Below are positions 24,936 to 36,790 of a stretch of 64,000 nucleotides of DNA, one piece after another. A program made the translations under genes and the position numbers. Numbering within the stretch: the stretch's first letter is position 1; each line of letters begins with the position of its first letter. The stretch covers positions 974,817 to 1,038,816 of the forward strand of contig JXTB01000084.1 in assembly GCA_002914805.1 (NCBI GenBank), in the 5' to 3' direction. The DNA comes from Parasponia andersonii. Lineage: Eukaryota; Streptophyta; Magnoliopsida; Rosales; Cannabaceae. The notes below the pieces were generated by a model. That model worked only from the letters and a program-made list of their open reading frames with translations. It ran no database searches and was not told where the DNA came from.

Positions 24936-26280
24936 GTTCTATTATAATTTATTAAACATGGTCTTGGGCCTGTACCATGATATGGAATAATTCATCCACA
25001 ATAAAATAACAACTATTCTTAACATGTGAAAGTGAATTACACTTCAATTAGGGTACAGTTGAATAGCAACAATCCTAACCCGTAGAACCATTGTTAACAA
25101 TATTTTCTATACAAAGGACTTGAAATCATGTTAAGCTCGAAGAGCCATATTCTGGTTGTCTGTACAGGTACAATAATATATTGACTAATAATTAATTAAT
25201 TTACAAATTTAAGGGTGTAGATTGATGAAAAATTCTGAGGTTAATTCATCCCACTAAATGAAACTTTAATCTCACTAAATGAAACTTTAATCTGCAATGT
25301 ATAAAATGTTGGTGAAGACTTATTTAAGTCCATTGAAATTAGTTCAAATGTTTGATATGCAAATTAATAACTTGCTCAACAGAAACTCTATCTAACAACG
25401 TTAAGTCGGCGTTGGTTTTTGGTGGGTGACTAATAATTTTGCTACTACTAGAAGGTCAAGCCACAAAGCCTATCACTTACTACTTACGAGAAAACTTACA
25501 AATACAATAACCCAAGTTAGCAATCAATGAAAATAAATATTGCATATTAACTTACGAATATATATGTTGAGTTGAAACCTGAACTCTATTTTCATGTACA
25601 AACAATCCTCAATTTCCACTTTGGTTAAAATAAAAACAAACAAGTATAAGCGATTGTGAATGCGTTAAATTAAAGAATATGCACTTACACACAATTTTTA
25701 ATCCGTAACGCCATAATTTATTTGTCTATTTATTTTCATTTTTTGAAATCGTAACGCCAATAATTTGGTCATTAATAATAGCATGTGCGATTAATCCATG
25801 CATGTACGGGAACTAAAACATGAATTCTCCATTCTACTAAATTTTCAGCCAAGTAAAAATAATGAGTCAGATGTGTTCTGTGCTTGGTGCAATACTTATC
25901 TCCTATACTATACAGGTAAGTAATTACCTGTATAAGTATACACACATATAAGTACATACAGATTATTTTTACTGGGCTAAATCATTAGTCAAGCCTACTT
26001 TTTCCGAAAAAAAAAAAATAGGTACAAATTATTTTTTAATAGACCAGTAGTCTCTAGAGGACGGTGAGTACATATTTATTTAATGCACACGAGGAATTGT
26101 GATGTGGACCGAGACGAGTGGATACTGGATGGGTGAGGTGAGGGCAGACTCAGAGGATTAGGAATTAGAATTCAGAAATAATTAGAACAACCCTGCTACA
26201 CGGCATGGGCAAATTTCGAACACCACCTCCTTAGTTTTGGAGCTTTTCAATCCCAAAGCAATCCCAACTCATTTAAAAAC
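24936..26280. other. Intergenic DNA upstream of the lipase gene
   Basis: No gene seen. A 20-bp tandem duplication (CACTAAATGAAACTTTAATC) lies at about 25252-25290. The last 250 bases become less AT-rich and probably include the lipase promoter. Confidence 0.4.
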
Positions 26281-26616
26281 TATACCTCTCTCTCTCTCTC
26301 TCTCTCTTTCTCTCTATCCTTCCTTCCTTCTAGACTTTCCTTCTTCTTCTACTTCGCCATTCTTTCTTCTCTAAAGGGTCTCTGCTCATTTCTGCTACCA
26401 GAAACTGCAGACTTTACTCTCTTTGATCCAATACCAAAACCTTCATCACCGACCTCTTGCTCAAGTCATCATCTTTTGAGTGTCAATAAAACTAGATCTT
26501 TTATCAGTTTGGTTAAAACCATGGCCGACTTTATTCTGTTTTCTTAGTAGCTATATCCAGTACCCTTTTCGGTCTCTCTGTTTTTTTATTTTTTCGCCTA
26601 TAATTATATTGCAAAT
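26281..26616 (+). promoter_or_regulatory. Pyrimidine-rich leader of the lipase gene
   Basis: A (CT)n tract at about 26287-26310 followed by CT-rich sequence up to the ATG at 26617, as in many plant 5' UTRs. An earlier ATG at about 26521 (ATGGCCGACTTT) opens only a short upstream ORF. Confidence 0.45.
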
Positions 26617-29600
26617 ATGAACATGGAGGTTGAATACCAAGAAGTAAGTACTTCCATATATTCTAGTCAAGCTTCCTCATCTTTCTCTCTGTATTTCATT
26701 TTTTTCCCCCATATGTTCTGTTACAGAATATGCAATGTTTAGTCTTTTATTTTTGATTGGTTTTGTAATATATGAGTACTTGTGTGTTGAATATTGGGAA
26801 GGATTATATTAGAAACTCTAGAGGAGTACAGCTCTTTACTTGCAGATGGCTGCCCTTTTCTTCTCCAAAAGCTCTGGTTTTTCTTTGTCACGGTACTTAC
26901 TTTCTCTCTTGCGTGTCCTTTACTTTCTTTCTTTGTCTCGGGTGAAGTTGTTGAACTCGCATTCATGGTGGGTTTTCACTTTGCAGGGTATGGCATGGAG
27001 TGCAGTGGATTCATGAGAGGTAATAAATATTCTTTAATGACTTCGATATCCTTTCCTTCTTTTAGTCCAGCTTCCAGTATTAGTTTTTTCCCCTTCTTGT
27101 TTTTCTATCCAATATTGGAATATTACAAACTCAGTGTCTAAACTCTAAACTTGTTTTCTAGCTTGTCCCTTGCTCAAGTACGAGTCAGTCGCACCTTGCT
27201 AGTGGGATTAATCTCATATTTTCTTGAAATAAAGATATTAATAAAAATAAAAAAGGGACAAGTTATCTTCATCTTGATTACTTTTTTCATATATCTTTTT
27301 TCATATATGGTTATACATAACATAATGACATTAAAAACAAAGATGAGAAAAATGAGTGAGTGGTACTCTTGCTTTTCTGATTTTTTCTCTAACTTTATTT
27401 TCAAGTCATTTTCTTTACTAATGTTTTCTTGCCTGTTTTCTCTGTTATAGTTCTTGTATATCCGCGTGAACCTACAGAATCACTCGATGGTTGTTTTTTT
27501 TTCTTTCTTTCTTTTCTTTTGGGAACACTAAAAGTTTGTACACTTGATGACAAGCTTCATTCTATATTATCACAGTTTATTTTGCTTGCCTTGTTCTTAT
27601 ACTTGACCATTTGCATATACATAAATTGATTTGACAAATGTTTATAAGTTGGTATGTCTACAGTATTCTCAATAATTTTTCTGGGGCCATTGTACCACTA
27701 CCTGTGATTTAGAAAAAATGTTCAATTATTGATACCCCTTAAAGACTTCGATCCATCTCCTCTCTGAATTTTTTTCCTTGTCCGTCACTAATTTCACCCT
27801 TCAATTAGTGGTGTTATCTTCCTATATATTTATTGCATTTACATTTCACTCGGGGATTTTCTTCTATGACTAATTAAAAACCAAAAATGTTCAATTATTG
27901 ATACCCCTTTAAGAATTCCATCCATCTCCTCTCTGATTTTTTTCCTTGTCCGTCACTAATTTCACCCTTCAATTAATGGTGTTATCTTCCTATATATTTA
28001 TTGCATTTACATTTCACTCGGGGATTTTCTTCTTTGACTAATTAAAAACCACATATATTTCAGCTTTAATCCATACAAGTACCAAAATGTAACATTTTAC
28101 TACAATTCAACATTATCTCCTTTCTGAATCAGACAAGAAGCATTTTGGCATATAGCAAAAACAATCAGCAAGCCTCTATTGTATGTTCAATTCAAACAAA
28201 TTAGACGCAGGATAAAGTTTACCACTTTTTCTGGGATATAGGTCTCCTTTGTCATTCTATTATACTTATCTACTTCTCAATATGACGTCTTACTTTATAT
28301 CTTCTTCTTTTTTCCCGGCTCCAAATGGGGTATAATTTTCTCGATGAACCTTCTTTTTTTTAACTTTTCTTCAGGAAAAAATAGGAAGAAATATTTATAT
28401 ATATCTCGAAGGCCAGTCAATAATGACAAGCTTTTCTATCTGCCTTTATTTTAGACTGGTGGCACGTTTTGTTCTTTTAAAGCCCTTCTAATGCAAGCCC
28501 ATAAAAACAATACATATAAAGTAGGGAATAAAATAAAAACTTAATTCCCTGAGATTTAAAAACATTATAATTAGATAATAATTGAGAAAAAAATAATTTA
28601 TATTAGTTGATCTAATTACCTACACGGTTTGATGTGTCCCATTGGCCAACTACCCACCTGTGTTTTCATTTTCTATTCTATTTCTGGATCACAGGGCATT
28701 TTTTCCTTAGTGAAACAAAATAGAAGTGTCATTATATTTACATGTGGACCAGTTTCTGATGTAAAAAGTAAAAAATAAAAAATAAAAACGTGCGTTTGCT
28801 GGGTTTGATTTGGACACTTGACCCAAAAAACCCAACTAAAAACCCGATAATGGTGACAAAACAAAGTTACAATTTACTTGACCAAAAAGATATCATCAGT
28901 CTTCTTGGTTGGGCGGGTAGTTGATAAAGTAGTTTCAGTTGGTCCAAGGATAATTAAGACAGTGACTTTTTTTTTTTGGTCTGGATATCAGGCAAGTGAC
29001 AATTAATTATTTAAGATCGATTCAAAAAATGTAATTAATCAAATAATTCACAGGTTGTGGAATCAAACTCGCTTTTGCTGGGTTTGCAGTGTTTGGGATC
29101 GATTACGAGGGTCACGGACGGTCGAGAGGGGCCAGGTGTTACATCAAGAAGTTCGAGAACATTATTGACGATTGCATAGATTTTTTCAAGACAATTTGTG
29201 GTATACATATATACCTTCTCTACTTTTGATCTTGAGTTTAGTCCTGTTTATTTTTAATTTTTTTTTTGACGTCAAACATTAAAATTTTAATTCTGACTGA
29301 ATATATCTGAGGTGGGTATTTGCAATAATAAAAATTAACGATGACGTGGCTCGCAGCGCAGGAAGAGTACAGGGACAAGGCCAGGTTCTTGTATGGGGAG
29401 TCCATGGGAGGAGCTGTGGCCCTTTTACTTCACAAGAAGGATCCTTCCTTTTGGGATGGTGCTGTTCTTGTAGCCCCCATGTGTAAGGTAACACATTCTA
29501 GGACCTCGTATTGTTATACTCTGTCCACCAAATAAATTCTATGTGCATCACTTTAAAATAAGACACTCTACTAAAAAATATTTGTTAATATATATTTTTC

Positions 29601-30754
29601 TTAAAAAACATCTATTTAATTAAATGATATCGTGAAATGTGATTGAGTGGACAGAGAATAAAACACAAAATAGATAGACCGAATTGCCTGACAATCGTTG
29701 CCTTACTCTTGAGTTTGAGCTAGGTTATTATAAGAATAATACTTTACTGATAGTTAATGAATGTATTTTACTAACTACCATATAAAGCATACTATGACAT
29801 ATTTATTCGAGAAAATTTTAGTCATGTAAAACTCAAATTGGTTCTAGTTGTGGGCTTTAACTCTACTTTCTTTTTCTGACTTTGCTATTAGATATCAGAG
29901 AAAGTGAAGCCACACCCTTTGGTGGTGAATTTACTGACGAAAGTGGAAGAGATTATACCAAAATGGAAGATAGTTCCCACAAGGGACGTTATTGATTCAG
30001 CTTTCAAGGACCCTATAAAGCGTGAAGAGGTGAGGTGAAATTCTCTGAAAAATTAGATACATAAGGTCGAATATCAGTACTTTACTCGGCACTATTTACT
30101 TATGTAGCAATTATTGGATGATGCAGATAAGGAGCAACAAACTCATATACCAAGACAAGCCTAGGCTAAAAACAGCACTAGAAATGCTCAGAACGAGTAT
30201 GAGCCTTGAAGAAAGCTTGCACGAGGTTTTTTTTTCCCAAATTTCAATACATGTTACGTATAGTTATTAAACGACATTGTTTAAGCTATGTAATTAGACA
30301 TGAACTTGCAAATATGGACTCCTTGTTTTTTTTTTTTTTTTGGGGTTCCCCCACTTTGTAGGTGACGCTGCCGTTCTTTGTGTTACATGGGGAGGCAGAC
30401 ACAGTAACAGACCCGGAAGTGAGCAGGGTATTGTATGAGAAAGCCAGCAGCAGAGACAAGACCATAAAGTTGTACCCTGGAATGTGGCATGGTTTGACGT
30501 CTGGTGAGCCCGACGAGAACGTTGAGATCGTCTTCGCCGACATCATAACATGGCTTGACAAGCACACCAACGAACGAGATCATATCAGTAGTATTCACCG
30601 CCCGAATCACTCGCTCAACAATAGCGTAGTGAGTGTGGCAGCAGCGGCAGCTGTATTGCCAGAGAAAGTAAGCAGGAAGCCGCGGACGCAGTGGCATGGG
30701 AGCTATTTGTGTGGATTGAAAGGCCGACGCTTGCAGCATCACTCCGCTATGTAG
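26617..30754 (+). CDS. Monoacylglycerol lipase-type alpha/beta hydrolase (caffeoylshikimate esterase-like superfamily)
   Basis: Eight exons: 26617-26643, 26802-26892, 26987-27019, 29054-29200, 29357-29487, 29892-30029, 30127-30225 and 30362-30754; 352 residues, all GT-AG introns in phase. The protein starts MNMEVEYQEDYIRNSRGVQL. Visible parts: the oxyanion motif HGYG at 39-42, DYEGHGRSRG, the nucleophile elbow GESMGG with Ser115, HGEAD with Asp235, and PGMWHG with His265, which make a complete catalytic triad. Family members cleave monoacylglycerols, and some act on lysophospholipids or shikimate esters; the sequence is closer to plant MAGL proteins (I recall At3g62860) than to the lignin enzyme CSE, so a soluble or membrane-associated lipase is inferred. 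A tail of about 60 residues after the fold, ending GLKGRRLQHHSAM, is longer than in short family members. Confidence 0.9.
27715..28052 (+). repeat. 169-bp tandem duplication in lipase intron 3
   Basis: Two near-identical copies, both containing TTCAATTATTGATACCCCTT and CTCGGGGATTTTCTTC, starting at about 27715 and 27884. Only a few differences, so the duplication is recent compared with the surrounding elements. Confidence 0.85.
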
Positions 30755-30941
30755 CTCTCTGTATCGGGTACTGTATACTCTGGTTTATATATATATATAC
30801 TGGACTTGAATTATCTTCCCAATGGAAAATGAATCTTGAAATGAGGGAAAGTCTAATGAGAATTTGATTCATATTGATGGGATACATATGGAAGTTGAGT
30901 TCAGTTCGAGCTAGTTTGAGAAAAGAACTAAGTAGCTTAAC

Positions 30942-31743
30942 CAACATCTAAAGAACCTTTCTTCCTTATTTATTTATTTATTTTTTTTTTGGATGACAAT
31001 TAGATTTCATTGAAACGAGCAAAACTTACAAAAGACTGCAAAATAGAGTACCGAAGGCCCACGGCCTGGCTTAGTCCATACAAAACAGTGAAAGTGGTAA
31101 ATTGGCTTACATTGAGACAACCCAGAACACACAAATCAGAGCACCATTTGGCAGACCTGGAAACTAAGGATGACTCCCACGTGTTGACCTTCTCAAGAAG
31201 CTTGCAGCAGTCCAACAGCAGCTCACCATTTTCCCAACTAACGTACCCCATATTACCGCTAATTCCATTAAAAACCAGAGCACAATCACACCTTCTAGAA
31301 TTACAAACTTGTATCCTTGGTGAACTGCCACCCTTATCCCATCTAGTAGTGCAGCAGCTTCAACCACCGCAGGGTCAGTAAAATGCACCACTCCCGAATA
31401 AGCCAATACCACCAATCCTCTGTTATCACGAACCAAAATAGAGGTTATCGAGTTTTCACCTCAGATGCACACATCAGTATTAATTTTCACCCAGCCCAAG
31501 GCGGAGGCGGCCATACTGTTGGAGCAATATTCTGATTTGGAGGTAATAAAATGGCATCAGCCATCTCCAAGTAACCTTCCATAACTCGGCTGTAGTGCGC
31601 AAGTGAATTAAAGGTGGCTGACTCAAAACACCATTGTGTTTCTCGTTTTCCAGATGGTGTCGATGAAGCAAGAGGCGTAGAGGAGCAATTTAGGTCGACA
31701 CCCCTACCATGATCCTTGAGAAGGTGAGCAACATCTAAAGAAC
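30942..31743 (-). mobile_element. 5'-truncated LINE with 15-bp target-site duplication
   Basis: CAACATCTAAAGAAC occurs exactly at 30942-30956 and 31729-31743. Between them the minus strand reads as the end of a LINE: an RNase H-like domain (GWVKINTDVC, a stop, then LVRDNRGLVVLAY, EAAALLDGIRVA, GYKFVILEG) at about 31500-31200, then AATGAAATCTAATTGTCATC and an A-rich tail at about 30990-30960. The RNase H domain has an in-frame stop and the expected Asp after ILEG is Val, so it is inactive. The body is about 770 bp. It lies downstream of both convergent neighbours' coding regions. Confidence 0.85.
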
Positions 31744-32569
31744 TTGAACATAAAAAAAGGGTTTACGAAACTCAATTATTTTTCGAAAAGTACTTGAACA
31801 CCACATAGTTGTAGAGACTACGGGTTCAGATGTAAATTTCATAGTGAGTCTCACGCCGTTAATAGCATGTGTTGTAGGTACAAGCAACATAGTGCCCATT
31901 CATGACTCTTTACTTAAATACGTAAAACAATTTCACTCACATGATGAAATAATCCGCCTAAGACCGACCTTTCTTTAACGAAAGTTCTGTATTTTCAGAG
32001 GTCGCAAGTTTATTTGGATTTGAAAACTATGGTCAAACCATGAAAAGCTCTTCTAGCAAAACAAGAAAAAGGGGGAAAAAAGAAGGGGCTGGGAAAAAGA
32101 GTCATTTTATAACTCAAGTCATGAACTTTCTTTTTGTTCTCCTCCTTTTTATTCTCTTCCACTGACTTCTTAACTACTACTTAAGTAGACAATGTTTCAC
32201 TCATTCCGTTTGTTGAACCTCAAACTTTTAATCCCGTCTTTGTTCACAAGCCAGAGTTATAACCGCTATACAATACGATGAATGTGTAATCTAATACCAT
32301 AGCAAGAAAATTTAAAAATTGCAAAGCTTATTGTCTATTGAAGCTTAAAGAGGATAATGAGACAAAGTCACAAAGATGGACATAAAAACAAATGGCAGGT
32401 GGGAGCTAAGAATCTATTCCAAAGAGAACGAATATAGCTGCTACTTCTGCTGCTGCTGTTAATGTATCGTTTGGAAGCAGGGACAGCTAGGAGTACTCGT
32501 TTTCTCACAAGCAAGAATTTTCTTTCCCGGGTACCACTATAAAGTATAAATTTCCCTCAAATATGGGGA
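31744..32569. other. Spacer between convergent genes
   Basis: No gene seen; the part nearest 32569 is the 3' UTR of the decarboxylase gene (minus). Confidence 0.5.
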
Positions 32570-35500
32570 TTACGCGGTGGTGGAAGAACCACTTTCCTTG
32601 TGGTCACCAAAAATGCGTTGACGGAAGTCTTGGACCATAAGAGGAAGGCCCTTGCGAAGGGATACCTTTGGTTCCCAGCCCAGTAGTTCTTTAGCCCTGG
32701 TAATGTCTGGTTTCCTTTTGTGGGGGTCATCCTCCGTGTTGGGTCTGTGCTCAATCTTAGCATCTGGGTCAATGGTTTCCTGGACAACCTGTGACGGTGA
32801 ACATAGAACATGGTGCTCAGATTACAGGAAACAAATCCCAAACTAACGTCATATATGTTTATTGATTATTGAACTATGAAAGTCAATACTATCCTCATCT
32901 AAAAAACAGATCCAGAACTAGACAAGTTGGGTATTAGATTAATGCCTGGGGAGCCAGGTCTATCAATAGCTGGCATAATAATAGTAATTTTATGAGTGAT
33001 TTAGTCATAATATGATTACCAGTCAACTGTGGTACGAGATTTTTTTTTTTTTTTTTGATAAACTGTGGTTCGAGATAAAACAGTAAAGATCCAACCGTCT
33101 ACCAACTTTTATAATAAGGTTTTATTTTCTATGAATTCAAACAATAAATATGCATCACTGATGAAAATGACAGATACACCACCAATTAAAGAAGTTGCAT
33201 AAAGAGAAGACCCACAAAAACGATATGAGACCTGGTCAACACGAGTAATGCATTTACCTTGGCAAGTTCAAGCATGGTGAATTCACCCGGGTTTCCAAGA
33301 TTGAAAGGTCCTACATGTTCTCCTTCCATAAGGCGCATAAGACCCTCCACCTATTATGACACATAAAAGACAACCTTTTAATAAAATTCAGCAACGAACT
33401 TCAATAAGACAGAAAAATAACATTGCTAATTAATTTATCAATGACAATAGCAGAGAGAAGACAACTAGAATCACTTGTCCAGTTATTATTTCTTCCAGTA
33501 GACTATATAAAACAGATAAAACTCTATAAAACAGATAAAACTCTACCTACATACCAAACAATGAAAATATTCCTCTAGAGCCTACCCAAAATGGGCAAGC
33601 CTACCCTCTACAACACGCCAGTAAACAGAAGCCACCAAGTTGCTCCTCATCAATGTCCAATCATATCAAAGAACCCTTTATTTTCAGCACTAACTTGGAA
33701 ATAAACACAGGTTTCTGTTTTGGGGGGGAGGGGAAGATGGGGGAAGTCAATTACTGAAAAAGAAATTTATTTCTACCAGTTCAAAAACAACTTTGTACCT
33801 TATGGTATCTACCAACCTAAGGTACAATAAATATGGCTGGTCCATCCTCATTGCTGGACTATACATCTTTGTGAAACTTTTGGCACCAATTTACCACTAG
33901 CAGCCAATGAAAACCTTATTCTTCAAGCTAGGTAGTTTAGTTTTTTAAATTCACTATTCTCATCAACCGAACATGATATGAAAGAACAAAACTGGATTAA
34001 AAGAAAGAAAGCAACTAGGATATGTTTTTCCATTTATTGAAAAGGTTCTCATAAAAAAAATAATAATAATAAGAAAGATGTAAAGTTGTATAACTTGCCA
34101 GATCAGAAACATATTGGAAACTCCTAGTCTGCTTCCCATCACCATAAACAGTCAGAGGCTCCTTCCTCAATGCCTGCAAAGTCGCCAATAATAAGTGTTT
34201 AATTAACCACTAAAATATTGCTCCTCCTTTTTCCCTTAATACAATAGAAAACATATAAAACATAAATAATGTACCTGGGCAACAAAGTTACTAACAACAC
34301 GACCATCATCAATGCACATTCTTGGTCCATAAGTGTTAAAAATCCTGGCAATCCTAACCTGCACCAAATGAGAAACAGAAAAGCTAATTATTTATTTATT
34401 TATTTTTCTCCCTGAAAAACAGACCCTTTTACATTCATGTGAAGGTGTGGACTGGACAAAGCACAATCCAGGTTGGTTGTTGATCTAAAAACTGTATAAG
34501 TACTTACATTTGCATTTCCCAATAAAATATGGTCAGTAGCAAAATAACACCACTTGTGCCTTTTCGTTTTAATTTATTAATTCTGATGTTATAGCGAGAT
34601 TTACGTAATCTTTGCATGATAGTACTGGGCATAAAGTTAAAGCACTCGAATACAAACAGTGAAATACATATATATACATATGTGCACTTTTTACTTATAA
34701 GTAACTAATGAAAATTTATAATACATATTTTTTTTATAATAAAAAATGTTATAAAAAAAATAATAGTGAAACAGCATGTCTATCTCATTATAGGAAAAAA
34801 AATTTATTTAGGCGATGATTCAACGATTAAAATAGATTAAAAAAAATATCTAAACAATATATATATATCATAAAAATAAAAAACCTAACCTCAACATCAG
34901 CACCTCTGTGGTAGTCCATAGTCAACGTTTCGGCCGTACGCTTTCCCTCATCGTAACAACTTCGGACACCTGTCATTCATTTAGACAACCAACGAAACTC
35001 TGTCAGGTAACCGACGAATACTCTGTCAGTCAGCTACACTCAGATTCACACCACCCTCTTCGTAATTACAAAACTGCCCCTCCTTCCATTGCCTTCTCTT
35101 TATATTTTTATTTTTACTTTTTTACCTGAACTTTTCTCTCTTTTTTTCTTTTTTAACCACGGCCCTTGCACATCTGGTGCAAGTGCCATATTGCAAGAAG
35201 TGTTCATCAGCGCCACATGACGCAAAGTGCGTGTCAACCGTCGGATCAGTGGACCCGACAATCACGGTTTCCTCGTTGACTGTGGAAAATCCGACCGGAT
35301 CTAAAAGGGGATTTGGCTGCATGGGTCCCATCACTGTGGGACCCACGTGGTCCGCCTCGCCGGAGTAAGGCACAACCTCAGTTTACCCCTACCAACTATT
35401 AAACTACGCCAACCCCGCCCCGCACATGTTAACGCGGAAAAGTGCTACACTTGCTAAATTGCGCCACCCGAAAAAAAAAAAAAAAAGGCCGTTTGACTCC

Positions 35501-36542
35501 TCCGAATTCGATCTCCACGGAGATTAGTATAAAATAAATGGAACAAAAAAATAAAAAACAGTGGGAGAGAAAACTGACCAATGGGATTGACGTTTCCCCA
35601 GTAGGTTTCAACCTGAGGGTGCTGCAGAGGATCACCGTACACCTCACTCGTGCTCGTCAGCAGGAACCGGGCACCCACCCGTTTCGCTAACCCGAGCATG
35701 TTCAGAGTCCCCACCACATTGGTTTTGTGAGAACCCAAAAAAAATCCCACGAATTAAGGACTTTCCAAAATCAAAAAGCAACATTTTCAAATCCCGGAAG
35801 AACAGAAAAAACAGATTCAAATTTCAAAAACACAGGAATATATTTTTTTTGGGAAAAAAAAAGTAAAAAGTAAATGTAACAATTATTGAAGGAAAAAAAA
35901 AAAAAAAAGAAAAAAGAAGGATATAATAGTCTTGACGGGGTTGAATTTGTAATGGACCGGTGAGGCGGGGCAAGCCAAGTGGTAGATCTGGTCGACCTCG
36001 AGGAGAAGTGGCTCGACGACGTCGTGTCGGATGAGCTCGAACCTGGGGTTCCCGAAATGATGCATCACGTTCTCTTTCCTCCCGGTGAAGAAATTATCGA
36101 CGACGATCACGCTGTCACCCCGCTCGATCAGACGGTCCACGAGGTGCGACCCGACGAAACCCGCCCCGCCCGTGACCACGATCCGCTTCCCCTTTCTCTT
36201 GAGCCCCAGCGGGATCTTCCCGCCCGAATTCCAGCTCTGAATCCCGAAGCGGCGCTCGTTGAAGACCGGGCGGTGGCTCAGGTGGTTCGACCCGAGCTCG
36301 GCCGGGAACGAGTCGAAGATCGAGTCGTGGCGGTACCCCTGGGGAGATCGGGGGGAGGACGGGAGGAGCGTGAAGCCCACGGTCGCGATGGCAATGCCGA
36401 TGAGGACGAATACCAGCCGTTGCTCCCGGAGGATGTAGCGGATCGGACGGGTCACGACGAACCACGGCTTGAGCGGCTTTGGCGAGTAGGTGTCGGTCAC
36501 GGGTTGGGCCTCGTGACCCCTGAAAATCAGCTCCGAACTCAT
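32570..36542 (-). CDS. UXS: UDP-glucuronate decarboxylase / UDP-xylose synthase, type II membrane form
   Basis: Seven exons (minus): 36542-35925, 35726-35579, 34969-34890, 34358-34275, 34173-34099, 33350-33258 and 32788-32570; 438 residues. The enzyme converts UDP-glucuronic acid to UDP-xylose with NAD+, supplying xylan and xyloglucan synthesis. Visible: a basic cytosolic N-terminus, one membrane anchor at about 43-61 ([18 protein letters not shown]), a stem, the Rossmann motif GGAGFVG at 125-131, [10 protein letters not shown], the catalytic pair Tyr261/Lys265 in SCYDEGK, and the conserved [15 protein letters not shown] region. The anchor makes it a Golgi-lumen form, like Arabidopsis UXS2 (AUD1), with nearly the usual length of about 445. 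Intron 1 has AT-AC ends and intron 5 has a GC donor; every junction keeps the family reading frame. It lies tail to tail with the lipase gene. Confidence 0.95.
34097..34098 (-). other. GC donor of UXS intron 5 (GC-AG intron)
   Basis: Exon 5 ends GATCTG and the intron starts GCAAGT; the next exon starts GTGGAG at 33350. Only this junction gives the conserved SDLVEGL; the nearest GT, four bases on, breaks the frame. Confidence 0.85.
35727..35924 (-). other. AT-AC U12-type intron in UXS (intron 1)
   Basis: Exon 1 ends GTCAAGACTATT; the intron begins ATATCCTTC, matching the U12 donor consensus ATATCCTT, and ends GGGTTCTCAC, followed by AAAACCAATGTG. Joining there gives the conserved [21 protein letters not shown], close to the U12 branch-site consensus TTCCTTRAY, lies about 25-30 bases before the acceptor. 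Confidence 0.88.
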
Positions 36543-36790
36543 CGAAACGCTTGTCTTCTTCGCCGAAACGTTTCGATTCGGAAGAATGGGTTTCTTGAGA
36601 AGACTATGTTTGATCTTTCTTTCTCAAAGTTACCGAGTGATTTGGTACAGAGAAATAGCAAAGGGCTTATAATATTCGTGTATATATAGGAGAAGAAAGC
36701 TTTAGTGAAATTAATATAAAAAGTTGAAAAATCGCCGGGAACTCGCTCTCGGCGCGTGGATTTGGCTTTGGCCTGGTTCAATCTGGTTTT
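36543..36790 (-). promoter_or_regulatory. UXS leader and core promoter
   Basis: On the minus strand a TATA box (CTATATATACACG) lies at about 36689-36677, some 135 bases before the ATG, so transcription probably starts near 36655-36645. Confidence 0.5.

Noticed and set aside
26617..30754. Naming the hydrolase as caffeoylshikimate esterase (CSE)
   Set aside because: The shared GESMG fold is superfamily-wide; the N-terminal region and HGYGMECS-type motif agree better with other MAGL members than with CSE as I remember it.
35979..36689. 236-codon plus-strand open frame
   Set aside because: It is antisense to the GC-rich first exon of UXS; it has no family motif and Arg/Asp/Glu/Pro-rich shadow composition.
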